Below are positions 53,530 through 61,272 of a stretch of DNA of 64,000 nt, piece after piece (within the stretch, counting starts at the first letter, position 1; each line of letters opens with the position of its first letter). The notes beneath the pieces are model-generated. The model saw nothing but the letters and a program-made list of their open reading frames with translations. It had not been told where the DNA came from and did not search any database. This stretch comes from an uncultured Lachnoclostridium sp. (lineage in GTDB: Bacteria > Bacillota > Clostridia > Lachnospirales > Lachnospiraceae): NCBI GenBank assembly GCA_946415315.1, contig CAMKRZ010000008.1, forward strand, positions 1 through 64,000, given 5' to 3'. The position numbers and the translations under genes were made by a program.

Positions 53530-54696
53530 CTACAGCTGTTCCAGCATAAACTGCTTCACGCCCTCCAGGCTGCTGCGCTCCCAGGCTCTCTCCGCCTCCC
53601 GCTGCGCCAGGGGGTATATGATCTGCATGTCCAGGGTCTCCCCCGGCACGCGGCCGCTCCGTAGCGGCGTGTAAAAATCCGCGACCCAGTCTTCCTCCGT
53701 CGCGTTTCTAAACTTCTCCGGATAGAGGAAGGTCAGCTGCCGCTTCGTGTTGGCGATGAACACCTTCGCCGCGAGCGGCGCGAGCAGCTCGTACTCACGG
53801 GGCTGCACATCGGTGAAGATCCGCGGCAGTTCCGCGCTCACGATACGCTCATGCTTCCGGTCGATCCGGATCCCGTACGGCTCGAACGACCACTCATTTT
53901 CCGTAAAATGAAGCTTCACGAACAGCCCGTATTCCGTGTTGAACTGCGCTCTCTGATAGTCCGTGTCGAAAATGAAATTGCCGAGGGAATAAAAGATCGC
54001 CTTATCCCCCACGGTCTCATAGTTCATCGGCACGTGCGGATGATGTGCCACGACAACGTCCGCGCCCATCTCCAGATAGAGATGATAACGGTCTCTCGTG
54101 TAGGGCGAAGGCAAAGCCGTGAATTCTTCGCCCGCATGGGCAACGACGATGCACCAGCGGCAACGTTTCTTCACCTCGGCGATCCGTTCCCGGATCAGGT
54201 CCAAGTCACTCCACGAGAAGCATCCGGCCATGTCCTCGCCCGCCTTGCGGCAGGCTCTCTGGTAGCCGACACCGATCATGCCGATGCCGCCCGCCTCCTT
54301 AAACACCACGGGTGCCGAAGCCTCCGCGAGATTACTCCCCGCGCCGAGCGTTTGCACGCTGCACCGCTTCGCCTCCGCGAGCGTGTCAGCCATGCCGACC
54401 GGCCCCGCATCCATGATGTGGTTGTTGCAGATATTCCAGACATCCGCGCCGATACGCTGAAAGAACTTCGTTGCGTTCGGGTGGATGCGGTGCTTTAAGT
54501 TTGCGGCCGATCCCGCCACGCCGGCGACCTTGCGCCGTCTCGTGAGAGGGCCTTCCACGTTGATGACCAGATGGTCGGCAGAGCGCAGGAATGCAAGCGC
54601 GTCGTCCGCAACGAGCTTCTCGTCGTTCCAGCGGCGATGCATGTATTTGTCAAATCCGATGTCGCCGGTGAAGGCGATTGTGGTGGCTCTCTTCAT
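53530..54696 (-). CDS. CapA-like poly-gamma-glutamate synthesis/metallophosphatase family protein
   Basis: 388 residues with the CapA/YvyE-type motifs FTGDIGFD, NVEGPLT, NICNNHIMDAG, VAHAGEEF and VVAHHPHVPM, all parts of a metallophosphatase-like active site. CapA helps in poly-gamma-glutamate export, yet no capB or capC is present and there is no membrane helix. In this setting, next to a MurD-like ligase, a role in envelope metabolism is more likely than capsule synthesis. Confidence 0.85.
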   Translation of the reverse strand: MKRATTIAFTGDIGFDKYMHRRWNDEKLVADDALAFLRSADHLVINVEGPLTRRRKVAGVAGSAANLKHRIHPNATKFFQRIGADVWNICNNHIMDAGPVGMADTLAEAKRCSVQTLGAGSNLAEASAPVVFKEAGGIGMIGVGYQRACRKAGEDMAGCFSWSDLDLIRERIAEVKKRCRWCIVVAHAGEEFTALPSPYTRDRYHLYLEMGADVVVAHHPHVPMNYETVGDKAIFYSLGNFIFDTDYQRAQFNTEYGLFVKLHFTENEWSFEPYGIRIDRKHERIVSAELPRIFTDVQPREYELLAPLAAKVFIANTKRQLTFLYPEKFRNATEEDWVADFYTPLRSGRVPGETLDMQIIYPLAQREAERAWERSSLEGVKQFMLEQL

Positions 54697-54708
54697 GCTC
54701 TGCTCCCG

Positions 54709-55896
54709 TCACACTCCCACAAGCTCCTTAAACTTCTCGCCGCGCTCCTCAAAATTCTTGAAGTATCCGTACGATGCGGCCGCGGGCGATAGTACGCATG
54801 CGCGTCCCGCGGGCGTGATCGCGCGCGCGGTCTCCACAGCCGCTGCCAGATCTTCCACATAGACACAGCTGTCGCAGTCATTTACCTGCTCATAGATCCG
54901 CCGTCCGGTCTCGTATGCGAGAATATACCGGTACTGCGGATTCCTGCGGATGAACTCGATCAGCGCATCGTAGTTGATGCCGCGGTCCATGCCGCCGATG
55001 ATGACCGAGTACGCGTTCGGGATCGCCAGAAGCGCCTCGATCGTCGCGTTCGGGATTGTCGAGATGGAGTCATCGTAGTACGTGACGCCGTCCTTCTCCC
55101 CGATCCGCTGCAGGCGGTGCGGCAGCCCCGTAAACGTCCGCAACGCTTCTCTCACGCGCTCCGGCTCCGCGCCGTAGACCTCTGTCGCGATGCGGTACAC
55201 AAACTCCGCGTTGTAGTTGTTGTGTTCGCCGAGCACCTGCAAATGATAGTCCGGCGCCGTCGCAAAATCGATCGCCGTCGTCGCAGCCTTCGTCTCGATC
55301 GGCGGAACCTGCGTTCCCACGAAGAAACGGTCGTTTTCCGACTGATACTCCGTGATGTGCCTCTTCGCCGCAAAATACCGGTCTAACGTGCGATAGTAAT
55401 CGAGGTGCTCTTCGTATAAATTCAAAAAAACCGCCACATGCGGCGATGTCCGAAGATGCGCAAGCTGGTGGCAGGATAATTCAAACACGATAACCGTATC
55501 CGGGTCAATCTCCCCGTAGTAATCAAGGCACGGAAGACCGATATTGCCGAGCAAAATAACCTTCTGCGGCAGGCACTCCCCGAGCACATGCGCAAGCATC
55601 GCGGACGTTGTGCTCTTGCCCTTCGTGCCGGTCACGCCGATCACCTGATCCCGGAATTCCTCCATGAACACGTCGGTCATTGAGGAGTATTTGGGGTGAT
55701 CCTCATCCATGACAATGCCGGGACTCTTGAGGATGACGTCGTACTTCGACTCGTCGATGTCCTCGCGCTTCCCCTCGAATACGGCAACCTCCCTCGGATG
55801 GCAATATGTCGCGAGAAAGCGCTCCATCGAGCGCCCCTCGCGACCATAACCCCAGATTAGGACGGATTGCCCGTCAAATCCTGTATATTGCTTCAT
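54709..55896 (-). CDS. MurD-like Mur ligase
   Basis: 395 residues, somewhat shorter than the usual 440-460 of MurD. It keeps the ATP-binding GTKGKSTT, the ELSCHQL segment, the HRLQRIGEKDGVTYYDDS motif with IPNAT, and the C-terminal SPAAASYGYFKNFEERG. MurD adds D-glutamate to UDP-MurNAc-L-Ala, but YDDSISTIPNAT in place of NDSKATN suggests a divergent or specialised ligase. The CapA-like gene follows 12 bases later. Confidence 0.85.
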   Translation of the reverse strand: MKQYTGFDGQSVLIWGYGREGRSMERFLATYCHPREVAVFEGKREDIDESKYDVILKSPGIVMDEDHPKYSSMTDVFMEEFRDQVIGVTGTKGKSTTSAMLAHVLGECLPQKVILLGNIGLPCLDYYGEIDPDTVIVFELSCHQLAHLRTSPHVAVFLNLYEEHLDYYRTLDRYFAAKRHITEYQSENDRFFVGTQVPPIETKAATTAIDFATAPDYHLQVLGEHNNYNAEFVYRIATEVYGAEPERVREALRTFTGLPHRLQRIGEKDGVTYYDDSISTIPNATIEALLAIPNAYSVIIGGMDRGINYDALIEFIRRNPQYRYILAYETGRRIYEQVNDCDSCVYVEDLAAAVETARAITPAGRACVLSPAAASYGYFKNFEERGEKFKELVGV

Positions 55897-55905
55897 ACTG
55901 CGTCC

Positions 55906-56976
55906 TTACTTAACTTCTACCGTCCAGTTGCGATCGTCTGCGATCTTGCCGAGCTGAATGCCGGTGATCGTATCGTAAAGCTTCTGGCTGACAGGGCCGA
56001 TGCCGCCGTCGCCGATCTTGAACACTTCGTTCTCGAAGCGGAGATGGCTGACCGGGCTGATGACAGCTGCGGTACCCGAACCGAAGCACTCCTCGAGCGC
56101 TCCCGTGCGGCCTGCCTCAACCAGCTCGTCTACCGAGATGCGGCGCTCCTCAACCGGAAGACCCCAGCTCTTGCAAACCTCGATAACCGAGTTTCTCGTT
56201 ACACCCGGAAGGATGGAACCGTTGAGCATAGGTGTGACGATCGTGCCGTTGATCTTGAAGAAAATGTTCATCGCGCCGACTTCCTCGATGTACTTTCTCT
56301 CACGGCCGTCAAGCCACAACACCTGCGAATATCCCTCGTCATGAGCCTTCACCTGCGCTGCGAGCGATGCGACATAGTTGCCGCCGGTCTTCGCCTCGCC
56401 GATACCGCCCTTGACGGCACGGACATACTCATCCTCGATCCAGATCTTAACCGGGTTCAGGCCTTCTGCATAGTACGGGCCAACCGGCGAGAGGATGACG
56501 ATGAAAAGATACGTATCCGAAACGCGAACGCCGAGGAACGGATCGGTCGCGATCATGAACGGACGAATGTAAAGGGAGGTGCCGGGCTTCGTCGGGATCC
56601 AATCCTGATCAACCTTGACGACAGCCTTGCAGGCCTCAACAAAATCCTCCTCAGGAATCTGCGGCATGCACAGTCTCTTGTTGGAGTTGTTCGCACGCTC
56701 CGCATTCTTGTAAGGGCGGAACAGAAGGACTCTGTTGTCCTCGGTGCGATACGCCTTCATTCCCTCGAACATCTCCTGTCCGTAATGGAACACCATTGCG
56801 GAAGGATCGAGGCTGATCTCGCCGTAAGGAACGATGCGCGCATCGAACCAGCCCTTGCCGGTCTCATAGTTCATGACGAACATATGATCCGTGAAAATGG
56901 TACCGAAACGAAGCGGGTCATCCGCTGCCGGCTTTGCCTTCGGGTTCTTCGTAAGCTCATACCTGATATTCAACAT
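55906..56976 (-). CDS. ilvE: Branched-chain amino acid aminotransferase
   Basis: PLP-dependent transaminase for Leu, Ile and Val, fold type IV. 356 residues: HYGQEMFEGMKAYR, the PLP-Lys segment EAKTGGNYVASLAAQ, EEVGAMNIFF and EECFGSGTAAVISPV. Length and motifs match the eukaryote-like BCAT form common in Clostridia. First gene of the run that ends with hisS. Confidence 0.95.
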   Translation of the reverse strand: MLNIRYELTKNPKAKPAADDPLRFGTIFTDHMFVMNYETGKGWFDARIVPYGEISLDPSAMVFHYGQEMFEGMKAYRTEDNRVLLFRPYKNAERANNSNKRLCMPQIPEEDFVEACKAVVKVDQDWIPTKPGTSLYIRPFMIATDPFLGVRVSDTYLFIVILSPVGPYYAEGLNPVKIWIEDEYVRAVKGGIGEAKTGGNYVASLAAQVKAHDEGYSQVLWLDGRERKYIEEVGAMNIFFKINGTIVTPMLNGSILPGVTRNSVIEVCKSWGLPVEERRISVDELVEAGRTGALEECFGSGTAAVISPVSHLRFENEVFKIGDGGIGPVSQKLYDTITGIQLGKIADDRNWTVEVK

Positions 56977-57026
56977 AGTCTCACTCTCCTGTCTGCCGCG
57001 TGTTTGCGGCTTAAAAACTGTCTACT

Positions 57027-57055
57027 AATATAGTCCCATTTGCCGTAAAATGCAA
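57027..57055 (-). promoter_or_regulatory. Promoter of ilvE and following genes
   Basis: On the minus strand TTGCAT (57050-57055), a 17-base spacer and TATATT (57027-57032), about 50 bases before the ATG. Confidence 0.6.
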
Positions 57056-57104
57056 TAAAAATGCGTCGGTTTTCGCCGAAAATGAGCCATTTTTCGTCAA
57101 AAAG

Positions 57105-57133
57105 TTGTTCTTTGCCGCTATGTGTGATACAAT
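57105..57133 (+). promoter_or_regulatory. Promoter of folA
   Basis: TTGTTC (57105-57110), a 17-base spacer and TACAAT (57128-57133). Confidence 0.6.
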
Positions 57134-57223
57134 CGCAAGCGGTAGAAACGGCACGGATTGCCATGCCGCCTGCCGGCTTCCGTTCCATCGGAGAGTTCCT
57201 GTCATCTGAGGAGGTGTCTTCAC

Positions 57224-57745
57224 ATGAAATGTATCGCCGCCGTCGATCGCAACTGGGCGATCGGCAAGAACAACAAACTTCTGGTCAGCATTCCCGCGGA
57301 CATGCGCTTCTTCCGCGACCATACCGTGGGCAAGGTCGTCATCATGGGCCGCGCGACGCTGCAGAGTTTCCCGGGCGCAAAGCCCCTGAAGAACCGCATC
57401 AACATCGTGGTCACCCGCGATCCGAAATTCTACGTTCCCGACGCGATCATCGTGCACAGCGTGAAGGAGGCCGCCGAGGCCGCTGCCGCGTACCCCGCGG
57501 ACGATGTCTACGTGATCGGCGGGGCCAGCATTTACCGCCAGTTCCTGCCCCTGTGTGACACTGCGTACATCACGAAGATTGACTACGCTTACGATGCGGA
57601 CACGTATTTTCCGAATTTGGATGCCGATCCCGAGTGGGCTTTGACCGATGAGAGCGATGAGCAGACATACTACGACCTCACGTACACATTTACCGAGTAC
57701 CGACGCACAGCGGAAACGCCCGAAGCGCCTGCCGACGGGGAATAA
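57224..57745 (+). CDS. folA: Dihydrofolate reductase
   Basis: Reduces dihydrofolate to tetrahydrofolate with NADPH. 173 residues with the typical opening CIAAVDRNWAIGKNNKLL, MGRATLQSFPG, the NADPH-binding YVIGGASIYRQF, and a strand near the end (YDLTYTFTEYRR). GGAGGTG precedes the ATG at 57224. It recycles the folate consumed by ThyA encoded 2.6 kb away on the other strand. Confidence 0.95.
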   Translation: MKCIAAVDRNWAIGKNNKLLVSIPADMRFFRDHTVGKVVIMGRATLQSFPGAKPLKNRINIVVTRDPKFYVPDAIIVHSVKEAAEAAAAYPADDVYVIGGASIYRQFLPLCDTAYITKIDYAYDADTYFPNLDADPEWALTDESDEQTYYDLTYTFTEYRRTAETPEAPADGE

Positions 57746-57762
57746 AAACCTTTCGAATTGAC

Positions 57763-57814
57763 ACTGCCGCCCTTCCGCAAGTTTATGCTATGCGGGAAGA
57801 GCGGCAGTTTTTTC
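57763..57814 (+). terminator. Terminator of folA
   Basis: ACTGCCGC...CTTCCGC pairs with GCGGGAAG...GCGGCAGT and is followed by six Ts. Confidence 0.85.
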
Positions 57815-57889
57815 CTTATCACTTTTGCAAAGACTGTACTGCTCAACTTATGAGACAACCTTTGTCGTCTTTGCTTACTTCAATTTCTG

Positions 57890-60295
57890 TCATTCCACAA
57901 TAAGCGTCGCCATGGAGGAGATTGTCTTCCGGCCGTTTCCATCCGTCACAATACAACGGAACTCATAACCGTCCAGTCCCTTCGTGGCCGCCACAGAGAG
58001 CGTTGCGGTCTTGTTGCCGCTCTGTGCTGAATCCGCCCATGCACACGATGAGTTCTTCCGATACTGCCACTGGTACGTGAGAGTGCTCTTGCCGGTTGCC
58101 TCCACCTTGATCTGCGCCGTGGAACCTGCGGATACAGTCGTAGCTTTCGCCGGCTGCATTGTGATCCTCGGCTTCAGAGTCAGGGTAACAGTCTTTGAAT
58201 ACGTTATCTGTCCGTTCCCATCCGTCACGATGCAGCGGAACTGATATCCGTGAAGGGCTGCTGTGGTGGAAACAAGAAGCGTATCGGTCTTCGCTCCCTG
58301 CTGCCCCGAGTCTGCCCATTCTGCGGATTCGTTCTTCCGGTACTGCCACTGGTATTTCAGCGTTCCCTTGCCGGTCGCTGCGATCGTGAATTTCGCAGTG
58401 GAACCAACCAGAAGGTCTTTGTCCAACGGCTGTGTGGTGATCCTCGGTTTCAGGGTCAATGTTGCCGCACGTGTATACGATTTCTGTCCGTTCCCGTCCG
58501 TCACAACACAGCGGAACTGATAGCCATGAAGGCCTGCTGTGGTGGAAACAAGAAGCGTATCCGTCTTCGCGCCCTGCTGTCCGGAGTTCGCCCATTCACT
58601 CGAAGAGTTCTTCCTATACTGCCACTGATACTTCAATGTTGACTTGCCTGTAACTGCCACAATAAACTTCGCTGTAGATCCTACCAGAAGGCTCTTATCC
58701 GCAGGTTGCGTTGTAATCCTCGGTTTCAGAGTCAGGGTTGCGGCATTGGAGTATGCCTTCCCTCCCGTGCTGTCAGTGACGACACAGCGGAACTGGTAGC
58801 CGTGCATACCTGCTGTTGTAGAAACCAGGAGCGTGGCGGTCTTGTTACCGCTCTGTGCGGAATCTGCCCAGGCGCTCGAGGAATTCTTGCGGAACTGCCA
58901 CTGGTACTGTAACGTTCCGCTTCCGGTCGCTGCCACTGTAAACTTCGCCTTTGATCCGACTAGCAGACTCTTGTTCACCGGCTGTGTAGTGATCTTCAGC
59001 GCTGAAGTCGGTGCTGCAAGTTTCTTAGGAGTGCTTGCATAGTCGGTTTCGCGAATGCCGTTCACGTCCTCTGCCAGAAGATAAACATAATAACTGCTGT
59101 CCCATCCGCTTAAGGAAAGGCCGGAAGGAAGCGTGAACGTTCCTGTTCCGGTGGTCGAAAATCCTGTGGCAGCACCGGTATCCAACTTACCGTAATACTT
59201 AATCTTTGCGCTGTTAGTATTGCCTGCCGTGTAAGCCTTGTCAAGGATCAGAACGGATACCTGAGTTGCTTTCGAAGCATCACTTCCCGAAATGGTGTAC
59301 GGTACGGTGACCTTGCTGCCTGACGCGGTCACTGTCTTGCCGGACTGAAGTCCGACCGTCAGGTTGCTGTCAGCAAGAGTCAGCTTGTACTCGGCATTGT
59401 CCTTACCGGCGGTGCCCTTAACAACAGATGTGAAGATGATGGATGACAACTTGACGTTGAAAGCAGGGCTTACACCAAAGGTTGTGTCCACATAGTCGTC
59501 GTAGACATAACCGGAGGATTCGATGTAACCGACGAAGTAGTCGCCGTAGTCGTAATTACCAATAAGGGCAGATCGTAGCCACCAACCGGTGCGGTCGTCT
59601 TCGCTGTCCATCTTAGTCCGGTTTATTGTAACGTGATCCTCATAGTAATAATATCCGTCCCCGTCCTCGCAACGATCCCAACCGGAATCCAACACATATC
59701 CGTACTTCTCGTTCACCACGTCCTCATAATCCAAAAGGAACACCTTTTCACCTGTGAGGCCGATGTAATTGACATACCATTCATCCGTAACGTTTCCCGT
59801 GTTCAGTTTATGACCGGACACTTTACTCGCCGCGATTGCAGTTTTCTCAAGCGCGGTGAATCCATTTGCCTTTGTCAGGAACGCACTTCCGTTAAGGCCG
59901 TTCTTCACATCACTGTATCGCCATTCATTGGAATTCTGTGCCCCCTCGTTCGGTTCTTCATCCTCGTCAAAATACGCATTATACAGAATAATGTCGCAAT
60001 CCAGCAACATCGTTGTTCCACCATACGTGGTAGTCTTTGGTGCGAGCACGCGGTACTTCACCGGGTTGCCTTCGTATTTGCCGTACCATACGTAACTGCC
60101 TGTCCACGGTGTGCTCGCATCCGCAGGAGCTGACGGTGCCTTGATTACGGACGTGCCAAGACCCGCAACAGTCTTAGTCCATGTTGCCGATGCCGCCTGT
60201 GCCCTACCGATAAAACCGACAGAATTCAACAGCGATACCACCATGACCACAGCCAGGAGAACTGCCGTAAGCCGGCCCAATACATGTCTTTTCAT
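57890..60295 (-). CDS. Secreted protein with DUF6273-like domain and Ig-like repeats
   Basis: 801 residues. The signal peptide is cleaved after GRAQAASA or nearby. Residues 45-290 resemble DUF6273-type domains (WYGKYEGNPVKYRVL, WRYSDVKNGLNG, TGWWLRS, FGVSPAFNV). A beta-rich region follows, then four Ig-like repeats of about 85 residues from about 455 to the end (ITTQPxxK, YQWQYRK, GYQFRCVVTD), of the same family as those in the protein encoded at 11386. No anchor motif seen. Follows thyA by 34 bases, but a functional link is doubtful. Confidence 0.82.
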   Translation of the reverse strand: MKRHVLGRLTAVLLAVVMVVSLLNSVGFIGRAQAASATWTKTVAGLGTSVIKAPSAPADASTPWTGSYVWYGKYEGNPVKYRVLAPKTTTYGGTTMLLDCDIILYNAYFDEDEEPNEGAQNSNEWRYSDVKNGLNGSAFLTKANGFTALEKTAIAASKVSGHKLNTGNVTDEWYVNYIGLTGEKVFLLDYEDVVNEKYGYVLDSGWDRCEDGDGYYYYEDHVTINRTKMDSEDDRTGWWLRSALIGNYDYGDYFVGYIESSGYVYDDYVDTTFGVSPAFNVKLSSIIFTSVVKGTAGKDNAEYKLTLADSNLTVGLQSGKTVTASGSKVTVPYTISGSDASKATQVSVLILDKAYTAGNTNSAKIKYYGKLDTGAATGFSTTGTGTFTLPSGLSLSGWDSSYYVYLLAEDVNGIRETDYASTPKKLAAPTSALKITTQPVNKSLLVGSKAKFTVAATGSGTLQYQWQFRKNSSSAWADSAQSGNKTATLLVSTTAGMHGYQFRCVVTDSTGGKAYSNAATLTLKPRITTQPADKSLLVGSTAKFIVAVTGKSTLKYQWQYRKNSSSEWANSGQQGAKTDTLLVSTTAGLHGYQFRCVVTDGNGQKSYTRAATLTLKPRITTQPLDKDLLVGSTAKFTIAATGKGTLKYQWQYRKNESAEWADSGQQGAKTDTLLVSTTAALHGYQFRCIVTDGNGQITYSKTVTLTLKPRITMQPAKATTVSAGSTAQIKVEATGKSTLTYQWQYRKNSSCAWADSAQSGNKTATLSVAATKGLDGYEFRCIVTDGNGRKTISSMATLIVE
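58000..58990 (-). repeat. Four Ig-domain-coding repeats
   Basis: Four units of about 255 bases encode similar Ig-like domains within the protein described above. They are less uniform than the eight-unit array at 12.4-14.6 kb. Confidence 0.8.
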
Positions 60296-60329
60296 TTTTA
60301 TCCTCTTCCTCTCTTTCGTATGTCAAGAA

Positions 60330-61178
60330 TCATATCGCTACCGGTATCTTTGCTTTCCAGTCGTTGTATTCGTAATCCAGGAGTTGCACATCGTCCTTTG
60401 TGAATGCGTAGAAATCCTTGATTTCCGGATTCAGCCAGAACTTCGGCGCCGGGTGCGTCGGCTGCTTGATCAGATCCTCGACAAGCTCGATATGACGGTC
60501 GTAAATGTGTGCATCCGCGATCACGTGGACGAACTCTCCGACCTGCATGTCGCAGACCTGCGCGATCATATGCGTAAGAACAGCATACTGGCAGACATTC
60601 CATTCATTTGCCGCCAACACGTCGTTCGAGCGCTGGTTGAGAATGGTGTTGAGCACGAGTTTGCCGCCGTCGCGCGGCATCGTCACATTGAACGTCATGC
60701 TGTATGCGCACGGGTACAGATTCATCTCGTGCAAATCCTGATGAACATAAATGTTCGTGAGGATCCGCCTGCTGAACGGCGTGTTCTTCAGGTCGTAGAT
60801 CACGCGGTCCACCTGATCGAACATGCCCTCTTTATATTGATGTTTCACGCTCATCTGGTAGCCGTATGCCTTGCCGATGGAACCGTTCTCATCCGCCCAG
60901 GAATCCCAGATGTGCTGTCCGAAATCATTAATGTTGTTGCTCTTCTTCTGCCAGATCCACAGGAGTTCCTCCGTCGCTGACTTGATCGGCGTTCTGCGGA
61001 TCGTCTGTGCGGGAAATTCTTTGGAGAGATCGTAGCGGTTCACAACACCGAACTTCTTCACGGTGTATGCCAGCTCACCGTCCTCCCAGTGCGGGCGAAC
61101 CTTCTCACCCCGCGTGTCCGTGCCGTTGTCAATGATATCGCGGCACATTTTGATAAATACATCATCTGCGTAACTCAT
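60330..61178 (-). CDS. thyA: Thymidylate synthase
   Basis: Methylates dUMP to dTMP. 282 residues, a divergent ThyA: FPAQTIRRTPIKSATEELLWI near the start, the likely catalytic Cys in LYPCAYSM, the phosphate-binding QRSNDVLAANEWNVCQYA, and HVIADAHIYDRHIELV. These keep the family order though several positions differ from E. coli ThyA, as is usual in Lachnospiraceae. Encoded between nrdD and the surface protein. Confidence 0.92.
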   Translation of the reverse strand: MSYADDVFIKMCRDIIDNGTDTRGEKVRPHWEDGELAYTVKKFGVVNRYDLSKEFPAQTIRRTPIKSATEELLWIWQKKSNNINDFGQHIWDSWADENGSIGKAYGYQMSVKHQYKEGMFDQVDRVIYDLKNTPFSRRILTNIYVHQDLHEMNLYPCAYSMTFNVTMPRDGGKLVLNTILNQRSNDVLAANEWNVCQYAVLTHMIAQVCDMQVGEFVHVIADAHIYDRHIELVEDLIKQPTHPAPKFWLNPEIKDFYAFTKDDVQLLDYEYNDWKAKIPVAI

Positions 61179-61207
61179 CCGGTCTCTGCCTCCCCTGTAT
61201 CCACTAC

Positions 61208-61229
61208 GGGCGGCGCCAAGACGCCGCCC
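61208..61229. other. GC-rich hairpin between nrdD and thyA
   Basis: GGGCGGCG and CGCCGCCC form an eight-pair stem with a six-base loop. No T-run follows on either strand, so it may be a processing or attenuation element rather than a terminator. Confidence 0.4.
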
Positions 61230-61272
61230 GCAACAGTCGTTGTTTGTTTTTACTTTGTTTGTTCTGTTGGCC

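Noticed and set aside
55867..57033. Long plus-strand open frame opposite ilvE
   Set aside because: Antisense shadow of a clearly real aminotransferase gene.
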